The notes: generated by a model not told the origin, from the sequence alone. A DNA stretch of 64,000 nucleotides from Thysanoteuthis rhombus (GCA_963457665.1 OY735211.1:42097044-42161043), one strand, 5' to 3'; positions 11,103-22,149 are shown, numbered from the stretch's first letter. Translations and numbers: made by a program.

Positions 11103-11450
11103 TTCGACGAACATGATGTGTTTCCATTCCTTATAATCCACATGTCATAGAAAAGTATTAATATTCCACAATACGTATTCTATGGTACAATGCTGTCAGA
11201 GTATCTACGAATAGCAAAATTTACACAACAGACGAATGATCTAATAGAAAATATCTCATATTTGATACACAGAATTAATAAACGAGAAGGTAATATACGT
11301 ATGATATATAAACAACTATATGAAAACGTCAAAGGACGTCCGGACGTGTTCAAACATCACCAAATCAATACGAAAGAAATAATTACAGTAATTCATGGAT
11401 ACCTAAACGAAAGTGATATGAAATCAGAATCATACACAACAGATAGATGA
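11103..11450 (+). pseudogene. Retroelement ORF C-terminal relic
   Basis: One frame (codons starting at 11,103) reads FDEHDVFPFLI, a stop at 11,148, then KSINIPQYVFYGTMLSEYLR, a helical K/R-rich stretch, and ends at the TGA at 11,448. The FPFLI...NIP..VFYG..LSE.LRIA pattern resembles the segment after the reverse transcriptase domain in some metazoan retroelement proteins. That is recognition from memory and not a search. It has an internal stop, so it is not functional. A host gene cannot be excluded but seems unlikely in this context. Confidence 0.4.
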
Positions 11451-13680
11451 TAACATATAATCATACTGATATAAGTATGTAAATATATATATATATATAT
11501 ATATAGTCAAGTGTGAATATATATGAGAAGTATGTAAACATAGTGAAGTGTTGATATATACGGGAAAATACATCGACAATGTTATAGTTACATTGCATAT
11601 GAAAACTCATACATACTGTGTAAAGAGTAAAGAGAGACACAGATATATATATACATATGTATAAAAGAAAATATTTAGCTATAAAATATAATATGAAAAA
11701 CATTGCAGATAACATCCATTGATTATAGCAACTTGCTTACCGAATTTATTCATAAATCTTATTGATAAATATATCTCCAAATAACATAGGAGAAAAAAGA
11801 GAATGACATATACGAACACATATGAAGGGAATAATAGTTACTTACTAAATCTATTTATGAGCCTTATGAATAAACACATGTACAAATGATATATTTATCA
11901 TTACTATAGGTACAATTTTAAATTTTATTTAAAAAAATGTAAATTTATGTGTAAACCAATAATCAAATTACAATCTTAAAATGTTTTAGATATAAGTAGT
12001 AATTTTATTTTTTTAAACCTGAGTTTTAACTGAAACACATGAAATAAATACATGTGAAATAATCTCACTCAAACCTACATCCACTCTAACAGAATAATAA
12101 CTGAAAAACAAATTAAGATTATGGATTAGTTATATTCGTGGAGATATAGATAGATATGATGGGGTATGCCATAGCAAAAACCTGTCCTATTTTTTGATAC
12201 TCTCGAAACAGGGACATGGTAAAACAACTGACAAACTCCATAATAAAGAATAACATAACGAGAGTAAGATACGGATACAAATATATGACATGTACCAAGA
12301 TCCTGAAATTAAATGATAAAACAATTACGAGCAAACGCGTCGAAATAACACTGATCGGATTTAAGAATAACTTGTATGGCTGATTGATATTTGGAATGAT
12401 ATTTGAATATTGTTTCCGCCCCCGATTTCTTTTTTCGCCTCACAAAATGAAAAGTTTACATAGCTATATTTATACATACATAACATCCTCATGCGATTTT
12501 CCCATCATGAATATTAAAAGAAATTATAGAAGCCATTGACAGACACTTGAATGACATGTACTTTTAAAGCAAGAGAAGGTAGCCAATGAAATGTCGAATT
12601 AAATGATGTGACTGGACGAGGTAAAAGTAACTATTAAAGATTAGTGGAAGCATGAAGGTTAGCGGTTAGGTCTACGTCTAACATTGAATTAAATGAGGCA
12701 AATGTAAAAACGAGACGTCATTTTAGTGGTATTAATTTAGACGCCAGTTTTAAGGCGGATTACATCACCATGACAACTGGTCAAATAAATATTAAAGAAA
12801 AAAAAAACAAACTCTTTACGATGCTTGTGCGATAATGTATGAAATTTGTTATTTAATTAGCCAGTTGCCTCTTTTCTTTCTCTGTGACGAACAGAAGAAG
12901 ATTAAGAAATCCGAACCAAATTGAGAAGAAAAAAATCTCTTTTTCAGGTTTCGGAATTATTCATTTTAATACTATCAGTTAATGCTGTTTTTGTTATGCT
13001 TTTTTCGTATAAATCATTTTCTTATTCGCTTTGGTTGTTAACTCCTTTTATCTGCTGAGGAAATTACCCTTTTCACATTGGTGCTTCATCCATCTTGAAG
13101 CATAATCTAAGTAACGAACGGTGTCATAATTTTACGACGCTTTCCCAAAGTTGAATACATAACTATCAGCTATTCTTTACATCTATAGACTGTTTCTACT
13201 TGACGTTATTCATTTCGCTTATACGTCTGCCTACTTTAGGTAATATCGACTCTGAAGTAAGAGAGACCGAGAGAAGGGATGGATCAATAAATCCGAGTAA
13301 AAACGTCGACCGTCTTTTTTGCTGCATGTCAACGCCTGTCCTCCGGTCACAAATTTGATACATGAAGCTACGATAGCAAGAACTCTCACATGTAGCGAAA
13401 TTCCCCCGACCTGTTGCCTCCAGATTATTACTCATTTTGCTCCATGCAGAATTCCTTATCTGATCAGCAATTCCTACAAACTAAAGATGTGGAAAAATTC
13501 CTCCCAGAATTCAAAACAGGAATCGTTCTTTTATGATGGAATGCATCATTTAGGTAAAAGTCATCGTAAAGTCATGAAAATCCAAGAGAAATACTTTGAT
13601 GATCGAATGATAATGAATTTACTGAATTTACGTGAAAACAAATTCTATCAAAACAGTGCTAAAAATGTTTTTTTTTAATT
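11451..13680. other. AT-rich stretch with a local duplication
   Basis: (TA)n runs lie near 11,480-11,505. Two related segments, TTACCGAATTTATTCATAAA near 11,739 and TTACTAAATCTATTTATGAG near 11,842, suggest a duplication with a period of about 100 bp. No gene is supported. The open frames at 12,119-12,334, 13,196-13,435 and 13,319-13,678 are judged random. Confidence 0.5.
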
Positions 13681-13687
13681 TTTTTAT

Positions 13688-14046
13688 CACTGAGGTTTCG
13701 AAACTGGGTTCCGTGGACCACTTAGGATAGGAAAGGATAATGCTTGGGGCTCTGTATTAATGTTCCCTTTAAACCTGGCATTTGAGAATTTTGTGGCTGA
13801 GAAACAACATTATCCACTGTGCAGCAATCAAAAACTTGATTATTATGCACAGATCAGTGCAATATATTAGAATTCAAATAGATGTAATCTATATAGAATA
13901 AATGTGATTTAAAAAAATCAGAGGTTGTTTATTATTGAAGTCCATTGATTACGAGCGTTAAACTAAATGCTAAAGATAAGGTACCACCAGAATATTTTGT
14001 TTATAGAGGGGCCCTTGAGTTATTAAAGTTTCGAAACCATTGCTGT
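13688..14046 (+). mobile_element. hAT-like MITE, family G copy 1
   Basis: The left end CACTGAGGTTTCGAAACT and right end AGTTTCGAAACCATTGCTG are inverted repeats. Inside the left end is GGGTTCCGTGGACCAC, a pattern typical of hAT-derived MITEs. Internal blocks GTGGCTGAGAAAC and TTATGCACAGATCA recur in the reverse copy at 25,560-25,831. The exact target duplication is not clear. Confidence 0.65.
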
Positions 14047-14430
14047 AATATTTAGACGTGTGTGTGAGTGTGTGTGGATGCTTATTTACATAGTTTTATA
14101 ACCATTGATTTGCCAATTCTGGCACAAGGCCATAATTTTAGAGAACTCAGTGAGGATCAAACCTTTTGTGGACCAGTGTATACACATAAAAAGATATAAT
14201 TTCACTGAAGGCAGTTGAAAATAAATATTGGAATGAGTAATTTTTCCAATTCATCGAAAGTTTGGGCAGCACTTCTTTAATATTGTTCTCTTTTTCAGGA
14301 AAAAACGGCACCAGAAATGGTTATAATCCAACTAAGGATTGACGAAGAGAAATACATCATGAGACAGAAATTGGAAAACTTGTAAACCTTGAGAATTCTA
14401 TTTGTTCACAGACTTAGCGGTAATTATTAA

Positions 14431-14720
14431 TCAAAATATCTGCACATACAAACACTCATACACAGCGTGCGCACATATGTGTGCGTGCGGTCGCGCATGT
14501 GTGTTTTTCTTTAAAAAGTAAACATATTCATCGGATATCAAGGCAGTGATGAAATTAAAAGCCTGTCTTTCGCTTTTTATCAAATATCGTAGCTTGAATT
14601 CGTCAAGGTACGACGAAAAAAAGTGCACACGACGCACCAAGCTGACGTTTTAACAAAGAACAACAGACAGGCTTCATTATTTGATTTATGATGAATGTAT
14701 CGCTCAATTAACTTTTTAGG

Positions 14721-14724
<4 letters not shown>
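14431..14724. other. Unassigned sequence
   Basis: No support for the minus-strand open frames here. Only a short GTGTGCGTGCGG-type purine/pyrimidine alternation is notable. Confidence 0.5.
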
Positions 14725-14784
<60 letters not shown>

Positions 14785-15024
14785 GCTCTTCTATAGGAAT
14801 AGAGCACTCTAGTGGATGGGGAATTTATTCGTAAATAAAGATACCGCTTAAATTCAGCCTTACTGACCGTCCAGTTTCGTAGCTCAGAGGTAGGATATCG
14901 GCTTCCGGATTTGAAACGGAGGTTTCAATCCTGCCTCGTGGTAATGGATGGGATAATGGAAAGTCTACAGCCACACTGAAGAGTTGTAATACAATGAAAC
15001 AGCTGTCTATGGATGACATAATAA
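14725..15024 (+). mobile_element. Family A tRNA-derived SINE with hammerhead, copy at 14.8 kb
   Basis: Starts in (TA)n (14,725-14,782) and then reads TGCTCTTCTATAGGAATAG and GCACTCTAGTGGATGGGGAA. The tRNA-like part has A box TAGCTCAGAGG (14,880-14,890) and B box GGTTTCAATCC (14,921-14,931), 30 bases apart. It ends in a hammerhead at 14,971-15,012 followed by ATGACATAATAATATATA. This is the clearest pol III promoter in the family. Confidence 0.75.
14971..15012 (+). ncRNA. Hammerhead ribozyme motif (family A, one stem I mismatch)
   Basis: CCACA, CUGAAGA, stem II GUUGU/ACAAU with loop AAU, GAAA, two-pair stem III with loop AGCU, and GUC cleavage triplet (15,005-15,007). The downstream strand UAUGG pairs with CCACA except for one A-C mismatch. 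Compared with the 10.9-kb copy, stem II pair 2 changed from A-U to U-A on both strands, a compensated change, and the closing pair is G-U. Confidence 0.7.
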
Positions 15025-15344
15025 TATATATGGAGAGAGTGAGGGTGGCCAAATTGAGAATTGCTTCTTTGATTCATCATTTAGCACTAATATCAGTTGG
15101 AAAGGCATGAAACCACCTTGTCTCTTATTAGTAAATGACTGCATAGTTTTCCACCCGAATGTAGAATCACTTGTTTGCTGTGATGTATATTTTGACATTA
15201 ATGGTTATTTTGTTAAGAGTGGATTTTTTGATAAAAATTCGATATAAATTTATTCGATTCTTTATGTTTCGAATGATGGATTATCTCACACAGTCAAAAT
15301 GATTAACCATGCATACATTTCAGGGTATTTGTATGTATACAGGC

Positions 15345-15545
15345 ACTGTTGCCAATTTAGTGCTTTTTGCGTTAAATTTTGCGTATTTCTTGGTCTTGGC
15401 AGTGCGAAAATTGCTAAATTAGCGCAGGCAGTTGGGCAATCTTTTAAAATCATTTTTAGCATCGTTTCAGTCAGTGTATTTTTAGAAAAAATCTAGCGCT
15501 TTTTGGCTGTCAAACCAGCGCGAAAATATTTCTCGAGTCGGCAAC
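15345..15545 (+). repeat. Interspersed repeat family F, copy 2
   Basis: A longer relative of the 1,076-1,165 segment. It begins GTTGCCAATTTAGTGC and ends near GCGAAAATATTTCTCGAGTC. Unclassified. Confidence 0.5.
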
Positions 15546-15959
15546 AATGTATGTAGGTATCCCCCAGTTGACAACTTACTTGTTCATCTGCAGTTACGAC
15601 CGCACTCGATAGTACCAACAACTTTCGTATATACGACATTTACATATTTTTTGTAAGGATGGGGGGGGGGATAGCGCTTTATGAAACATTGCTTTAAATT
15701 TTGAAAATGATATTGTTTTTACGTTCTAAAAATGAAAAATAAGATATTTCAAAATTTTACGCCCCTGGCAATAAATAAGAAGACTCAATGGGACAAATCG
15801 ATTCAATTCATCAATTGCCAACTTGGGGAGATAACTCATGTTGCAGTAATCTCGTTAAAGCGGACTGTTTGTACTGAAAAAGGTATAAGAACAAACTATT
15901 AGACTTCTAGCAAGTTATTGTCCAAAAGCGTAAAATGAAAAAAAAAAAATGACTCGCCA

Positions 15960-16260
15960 TCGCAATCAATAATTGAACTACCGTAGCTTCGAAATTAGAA
16001 GTCACGTAAAAGAAATTTCATCGAAGAATAAATATGGTCAAAACAAATTCTTTTTATGATTTTAGGAGCGTTTTCCACTGGGAAACATCTAAAATAGGAT
16101 GAAAAAAACATCTAGAAACATCCGAATTCTGGAGAATCTAGATATTATTTCCACTGGAAAGCATCTGAAATAGAGTAAAAATCTTGAACTATCTAGATTA
16201 CGGGAATCAAAATGTTATTAATGAACCCGTCAAAATAAGGCCTCAGGATGTCAGAAGAGC
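15960..16260 (+). repeat. Interspersed repeat family E, copy 1
   Basis: Matches the reverse complement of 34,690-34,895 through ordered blocks: TCAATAATTGAAC, GAAGTCACG, AATATGGTCA, TTTCCACTGG, AACATCT.AAATAG, CATCTAGAAA, and AATGTTATTAATGAACCCGT. No protein frame; the class is unknown. Its AT-rich, noncoding nature suggests a MITE or SINE-like element. Confidence 0.6.
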
Positions 16261-16412
16261 CCCCCTCCTCGCATTTTTTTTAGAATGGGCCCATTAGTGT
16301 ACTGATTACAAAAAGTCAAGGCCAAGAGCCCCGAGACACCCAAACTTACAAACACACGCACATGTATAACCTTTCACCACCTCTGGTGGCTACGGCGGTT
16401 CAATCCATAATG

Positions 16413-16442
<30 letters not shown>
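16413..16442. repeat. Poly(A) tract, 30 bases
   Basis: A pure A run immediately downstream of GGCGGTTCAATCC. It could be the 3' tail of a retroposed sequence, but no parent element is recognised. Confidence 0.85.
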
Positions 16443-16444
<2 letters not shown>

Positions 16445-16859
16445 AAAAATAAGCCTGAAACTGCATTATGGTAAGTTATAAAACAATTTGAATTGAATAA
16501 AATTAAGAAAAACGTGGGTGAAGGTAGGATTTTTCAACCCTGAAACAAGGCTTCCGTTCAACAATCATTTTGTTTGGCGACTTCACCGTCAGAACAGAAC
16601 CCCAAGATCTTTAATCGGGGGGACACCTGTAATTACTTTTGTATGGCTGCAAGTATACACTATTTTGTGTTTGCGTGCCAATATATTGTGACCAGGACTT
16701 CAACTGAACTCCGATTTGATTCAATTCTCATAAAACTGGTGACATTTCAATTTTGCGGAGCTAGATCACATTACAGTGTTAATGTTATTCGTATCAGAAA
16801 ATTAATTTCTGGAAAGTTGGATTCAATTCTTGTGCATTAGGATTACTAATTATTACATT

Positions 16860-17211
16860 ACAAAGAAAGAAAGAAAAAGAATGAATGAAAGAAAGAAGAA
16901 AAGGGGAACAGACAGAGAAAAAGAAAAAAGAAAAAAGAAGAGAAAGAGAAAGAAAGAGAAAAACAAGGGGGTAAAACAGTAGAAAGGAAGGAGTGGGAGA
17001 GAATGGAAGGAAAGAAAGAAAAATAAAAAAAAATGGAGAAAAAGGTTATGAAAAACAGGTGAAAAGAAAGAATGATTGAAAGAAAAAGAATGGACGAGGT
17101 GTGGAAGAGAGAGGGGTAGAGAGTGAGAGAGAAAAATGGCGGAAGAAAAAAAGGAATGAAGTAAAGAGAAAAGACAGGAGAAAGAGAAAAAAGAAAAAAA
17201 GTATAACATGG

Positions 17212-17262
<51 letters not shown>

Positions 17263-17290
17263 GAAAGAGGGAGAGAGAGAGAGAGAGAAA
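16860..17290. repeat. 430-bp polypurine (GA/AAAG-rich) tract
   Basis: The plus strand is almost exclusively A and G from 16,860 to 17,290, moving from GAAA/AAAG-rich units to pure (GA)n at 17,217-17,289. A few T and C interrupt it. Such homopurine tracts can form triplex DNA. The long minus-strand open frames here (Leu/Ser/Phe-rich) are translations of the tract. Confidence 0.9.
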
Positions 17291-17823
17291 ATCTGGATCA
17301 AGGTTCAAAGTGTCAAACCATATATCGTTATAAGAACATGGATACCAGTGTAAATGAAACGCTTTTGTTATCGACATCTTTATATTTCCTGCCGTGACAC
17401 TCAAAACAAATTAATTGTGACCATTCTTCCGAGATTTGGACGCCCTTAAGTTTCGAGAAGTTCAAATTAAAATGTGTTATATTTCCTTATTAAAAAAAAA
17501 ATAAAGGGAAAAAAATCTATAGAATTGTGTAACTCCAAGTTGACGCAATTAATTCTAGTTTTTGGCACTGAAATCATAACCTATTACTATTCTGTCAGGA
17601 ACAACACAATCATGGGTTTTTTTTTGCAACTATTCAACTTCTTATTTTTGAATTTCTTCATTCAATCTGTACAGTTTGAGTTCAAGCATGGTTCAGAATA
17701 TATCTATATTTATAGCGTTGCTATACTTACGAAGGAAGGTTTTTCGATTTATTACACTCTTGTCAACATTAACGATTTGTACGTGTACGGATTAATAATC
17801 AAGATCGTCGAACCACCTGCCAC

Positions 17824-17826
<3 letters not shown>
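17291..17826. other. Unassigned AT-rich sequence
   Basis: The 150-residue open frame from 17,474 runs into the (GA)n repeat and has no family features. Confidence 0.5.

Positions 17827-17902
<76 letters not shown>
17827..17902. repeat. (GA)n microsatellite, about 38 units
   Basis: A pure dinucleotide run, followed by GAGGGTACGGGGGGG. Confidence 0.95.
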
Positions 17903-17904
<2 letters not shown>

Positions 17905-18669
17905 GGTACGGGGGGGGACATACTAGTCTTACAAGTTCGCTGGTTAGTCCGCCGTGCACTAGGTCCCTCATCCATAATCATGGCCTAATTGACTTAGTTG
18001 AACAAACTTCTATTCAGGAACACAATGATGAAATGTGTATATGAGCACCGATATTTGAAGCAAATAAACCGTTACTTGTCTTGAGTAATGAAATCAGAAG
18101 AATCGTGAAGACATCCCTTTGACCATGGTCAAAATGATGACTTCACGATTCTTTCCACAAAAGACGTTGGTCAGTGGAAATGCAGAAGTTATCCCAATTC
18201 CAAAGTAAACATAACAATCAATAAAAGCATTTAGATAGACTGAATATTTACTATTGGCGAAATTCGTTTTGAAGATATGTCTTTGCGACAGACAATTTTT
18301 GTCAAACTAGTTAGAGTTGATTCTATCCCCCCACCTCTTAACAAGATCAATCCTCACCAGATTCAAGGGGGGAAAGTCTTTGCTGTTTGTCTCTCCCGTC
18401 ATGCGAAACCAAACCCATGTATGATATATACAGTGATTTCAAACCACAGCCAAGATTTTTAAGCGATTCATTTACCAACAGAAGCAAACTGACAAACCTT
18501 CCGGAATTTCTTTTAGATGTGACAGTGACACCATGACGTATCATAGATGTAAAATCTTCTGTAAAACGAAATATCTTTTCTCGTCAGGTTAAGTACTGCT
18601 TACACATAGAAAATGACGGATAAAACTTCATTTATATGCACACGTACGGTATATATTTAGAAACATGTA
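17903..18669. other. Unassigned sequence
   Basis: No gene or mobile element recognised. Confidence 0.5.
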
Positions 18670-18707
18670 TGCGTGCGTGCGTGTGTGTGTGTGTGTGTGT
18701 GTGTGTA
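18670..18707. repeat. (GT)n microsatellite
   Basis: GCGT units pass into a pure GT run. Confidence 0.9.
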
Positions 18708-18739
18708 TACATATTATTATTAAGAAACCCGACAGAATA

Positions 18740-19060
18740 TTTGGAATGACCCATTTTTACATGGAGAATATATCACTTGGCCTAGACAGTGTAAATAGAA
18801 TAAACAATCTGAGAAAATGAGGCGGCTGCAGGAATCAAACCATGACCGATAGTTAGCTGCTCTAATGTAGCAAGTATAGACAGTGAATGAAAAAAAATGA
18901 AATTTGGACTGTTATTTGGACTTACCAGACCATTTCTTCAATTGCTTACTCTATTTACGCTGTCTACGCCACGTGATACATTTTCCGTGTGAATTTGAGA
19001 GGTCATTTCGAATAGAGTTTCAAATGATATAATGCATTCATAATTATTCTCAATTTTTTT
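18740..19060. mobile_element. SINE family B, inverted pair (minus half then plus half)
   Basis: 18,740-18,880 reads as a family B tRNA-like/tail segment on the minus strand (plus shows CACTTGGCCTAGACAGTG and GGCTGCAGGAATCAAACC, a B-box complement). 18,885-19,060 reads as the family tail on the plus strand (CTGTCTACGCCACGTGATAC, GAGGTCATTTCGAA, ATGCATTCATAATTATTC). The two halves converge and would pair in a transcript. Confidence 0.6.
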
Positions 19061-19070
19061 AACGGTTTCG

Positions 19071-19073
<3 letters not shown>

Positions 19074-19127
<54 letters not shown>

Positions 19128-19130
19128 ATT
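19074..19130. repeat. (AT)n(GT)n microsatellite
   Basis: A (TA) run passes into a (TG) run, at the boundary of a SINE family B copy. Confidence 0.9.
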
Positions 19131-19139
19131 GAGAAATGG

Positions 19140-19420
19140 ATTATATGTGATCTGATAGAATAATTATAAATTGCGTTATATTGTGTGGAAACTTATTTGA
19201 AACAATCTCCCGTCATTACATGGTCAATGTATCACTCACCAAAGACAACGCTGCCGTTGCTGGAATCGAACCTGCCACCGATAGGGCAGCCGATTCAACG
19301 TAGTGATGCTCTTACCATTGAGCTGAACAACTGCCGGTAATGCAAAGACCCGAATAATTGCTTTCAACCCAAATTCTCACCCTGTTTATTCTCAGTGTAT
19401 TCGTTTCTTTCAACACAATA
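19140..19420 (-). mobile_element. SINE family B, full-length reverse copy
   Basis: On the minus strand: leader GTTGAAAGAAACGAATACAC, then GTCTTTGCATTACC. The tRNA-like core has A box GCTCAATGGTAAGAGC and B box GGTTCGATTCC (complement GGAATCGAACC at 19,262-19,272 on plus), and the tail ends in AACGCAATTTATAATTA. This is the best-preserved core of the family. Confidence 0.75.
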
Positions 19421-19439
19421 GTTATGTATTAGGAAATAA

Positions 19440-19630
19440 ATATATGTGATGCGACTGAATGATTATAAATTGCATTACATTATAGAGAATATTCGTATAA
19501 TCGGCTAACCTATCAGTGGCAGGATTCCTGCAACAGCCCCATTTTCTCTGATTGTTTATTCTCTTCACGTTGTATAGGAATGAGTGATACAATAACCATG
19601 TAATGACGGGAGATCATTCCCAACAATGAT
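19440..19630 (+). mobile_element. SINE family B fragments, mostly plus-strand 3' half
   Basis: A short reverse tail (ATGATTATAAATTGCATTAC, 19,468-19,487) is followed by a plus-strand 3' half with GGTTCGATTCC-like GCAGGATTCCTGC. The tail then runs TGATACAATAACCATG and GGGAGATCATTCCCAA. Together with 19,140-19,420 it forms another opposed pair. Confidence 0.55.
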
Positions 19631-20519
19631 CTGTCTGTCTGTCTCTCTCTACATATATATCAGAAATGTCCACGATATTTACTCTATCCTTTATTGTTTT
19701 TTTTGTATCAGCCAATCAGTCAAATGTGATTTACCGCTCATAAGCCTTAGGAAAATTGTATAAATAGGAAAATGGCTTACCGTAAAAACATAAATCAACG
19801 TTTAAGCATTTTTCTTCCACTCTTTACTCTGCACAAAAAATACACCGTAAGACACATTTCAACCAGTTAGAAATGTACTGGGGGGAAGTTCTTCTCTGTT
19901 TTTCGTGGGATTCAAAAGGGATTCATTACGAGTTGTTGGGGCCAAGACAAACCGTTACTGCGCAACAATACAGTGAGTAATTGGCTCATTTGAACGATGC
20001 ACTGTAAAAGAAAATGTTTTTCTCAGCAGAAAACGTCGACCAGTGATGTTGCTGCAAAACACCGACAATTCTTAGTTTGCAAATGAGAGGTAGCAAACCA
20101 TATTGAAGATGGGAAATTCCTCTTATCTAAATATACTTAAAGATCTTATCCAGTCAGGCTCCTAGAGGATCCCCTCCGCTGGACCCCCAGATTCCAAATT
20201 CCTTATGATGTTTATGACTTCCGGTAGTTATTTTGATTTCCAACTTATAACTGTCAAACAAAATCTCCTGATTCTTCCAAATTTTCTCCAGGCAATTTTA
20301 AAAAATGTGTTTATAGTCTTTGCTGTAACACTATGTATCCACGTGTTTGCTGATCGCACCGAGAAGGCGTTTTGTCTTATTGCAGACCTCACAAGTAATG
20401 GGAAGATTTGCATGTCCTGGAACTTGAGCGGTCTGTTGAGTCCTTCCACATGCGAATGGGGCCCATTGTTCTGTCACGTAGCCCTGATACTATCTAAAAC
20501 ATCTCTATCATGTCATCTC
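19631..20519. other. Unassigned sequence
   Basis: No confident gene. The minus strand below about 20,520 may continue the adjacent LINE fragment but no longer shows recognisable LINE motifs. Confidence 0.4.
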
Positions 20520-20646
20520 TGATTCGACGATAGCTTAGTGTTGATAGCTTCAATGCTCGCAGCTCGTGGTATGTTAAATCCTTCATAATTGCCAAGTTGC
20601 ATAGCAGCCCTCTTTTGAATAGACTCCAGTTGATCTTCATCTTATA
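20520..20646 (-). pseudogene. CR1/Jockey-type LINE ORF2 3' fragment
   Basis: The minus strand encodes QLESIQKRAA in one frame and then, after a frameshift, DLTYHELRALKLSTLSYRR followed by IRDDMIEMF and a stop. This is the known C-terminal pattern of CR1/Jockey LINEs, where 'Q..A..' is followed by 'TY.ERL..L.L..L.YRR.RGDMIE'. Frameshift and stop show it is dead. It is only about 40 codons long, so the clade is uncertain. Confidence 0.6.
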
Positions 20647-21360
20647 AGGAAAATGCACTTAACTTGCGTTCTAACAGGAGACTTGAACAGCGTTAAGAAT
20701 ATACTTGCATTCATATACAGAAATGAAAGTCGTAAAATAGCGAACATGGAATTTCTTTATACGGCATATTCTCCAGACCTGTCAGCTTGACTTTCACTTC
20801 CAGAAAAAAAAAATCCTTGTCTGGTTGGCGGTTCGAACAAGTTGAAGATATCGAGAATAACCTCAAAGAATTAATCTGGTAAAAACCAGAATTTTTTTTC
20901 ATGATGCAATGCATGGTTTATGGTGGTATTCAGACTTCCTTTCAATGATCATATTTGTAAAGAACCCCTTCAAAAAATAACTTTCCTAATAACACACACT
21001 TATGTATTTACATATGTATGTAACTATGGGATTTTGGCCTTGTTTATGGAATCATTCGAATGTGTATAAACCTGAATAGAAAATACACGCTCGAATGGAA
21101 AAGTAATAACGAAGCCTATTGAGGAAACATAAACATTTGAACGATTACTGACTGAACAGCGTACGTGACGTGTAAATAACCAACCTGTTCTTAATTTCAA
21201 CGTAACTGTTGAAAACAAGTATTTTGAATTTAGTTAATAATCATAATGTGTTGATAATATTATGAACAAGTATCACACAAGATACAAAAGCATATGTAAA
21301 AGCTGGGAAGGAATCGTTCCTGTAACGTAAAATCATATAGTATATTGCGAAAATGTCAGT

Positions 21361-21430
21361 TTTGCAGGACCCCTGGAAAGGTTGCACGGAACTCTGGGGT
21401 CTGCAGAACATAGTTTAGATACCGCTGGTC
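21361..21430 (-). mobile_element. hAT-like MITE end, family G solo fragment
   Basis: The minus strand reads CAGCGGTATCTAAACTATG, followed by CAGACCCCAGAGTTCCG and CCAGGGGTCC. This parallels the CAGnGGTTTCGAAACT and GGGTCCGTGGACC end of copies at 13,688 and 25,831. Only one end is visible. Confidence 0.5.
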
Positions 21431-21953
21431 CATCTGTAAGGTGTCGTGTGATTATTGAAAGACAAATTAAGTCAGATATCCGCTCTTGTGGCTTTGCGCC
21501 AGACTGGGTAAAGCTTAGTAAATATCTAGTGTCATCCAAGTGTTTACTACTGATAAAACGGACCACTGCATGTTTCACACAATATAAAACTTCGTTTGAC
21601 ATCCAGATGGAAGAAGAGAGATCCAAGGATTCGAGTTCAAACCTCGTCGGAGGCTACTTCTTTACTTCTGATGTAATCTGTTTACTTAACGCTCGTTGGG
21701 TGTAAAAACTAGCTGAGTGTGTCGATAAAGAAGCAAAAATAATGATTAAAGAAAAACAAACCAGTATCGAGGTGCTCAGTTCGTAATGTATGTAAAAGAT
21801 TAAAAGTTATCCCCCTTGTATAATTGTACTGAAATTAATTATTCAATAACTTTGCATAAAATTGTATAATGATGACAATGCTTCATTTAAGAAATTTGGT
21901 TTATCAAGACTAGAAGGTTGTAGAATGTAACTTTTTAGCGTGTCCACATACAT

Positions 21954-22128
21954 CTGAAAGGAAAACCGCAGATAGGGAGGCAGCTGTAAGGGAAAACATG
22001 ACCGGGAGAGACCACTGGAGGGTAACTGTGGATGAAGAGGGAACTCTGAAAGGTAAAACACGGATAAGAGGACCACTGAAAGGAAAACCGCGGACGAGGG
22101 AGATCTGAAGGGAAACTATAAATTATAT
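21954..22128. repeat. 30-bp minisatellite, about 6 degenerate copies
   Basis: Units start CTG(A/T/G)A.GG at 21,954, 21,984, 22,014, 22,046, 22,076 and 22,105. The consensus begins CTGAAAGGAAAACCGCGGAT, then GAGGGAG. The period is close to a multiple of three, so long minus-strand frames with 10-residue Phe/Ser/Pro-rich repeats result. No further coding evidence. Confidence 0.8.
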
Positions 22129-22149
22129 GAATCATATCTAGAAAAAACC

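Noticed and set aside
13319..13678. 119-residue open frame, possible gene
   Set aside because: No domain, no compositional shift from its surroundings, and an opposed overlapping frame.
16853..17404. 183-residue Leu/Ser/Phe-rich open frame and overlapping Arg/Glu-rich frame
   Set aside because: They arise from the polypurine tract; low complexity and opposed frames, no protein family features.
17474..17926. 150-residue open frame
   Set aside because: It ends in an Arg-Glu run from (GA)n; the rest is AT-rich with no recognisable motif.
20228..20449. Continuation of the CR1/Jockey fragment as a 73-residue minus frame
   Set aside because: Beyond about 20,520 the conserved LINE landmarks stop, and an opposed 105-residue frame overlaps it.
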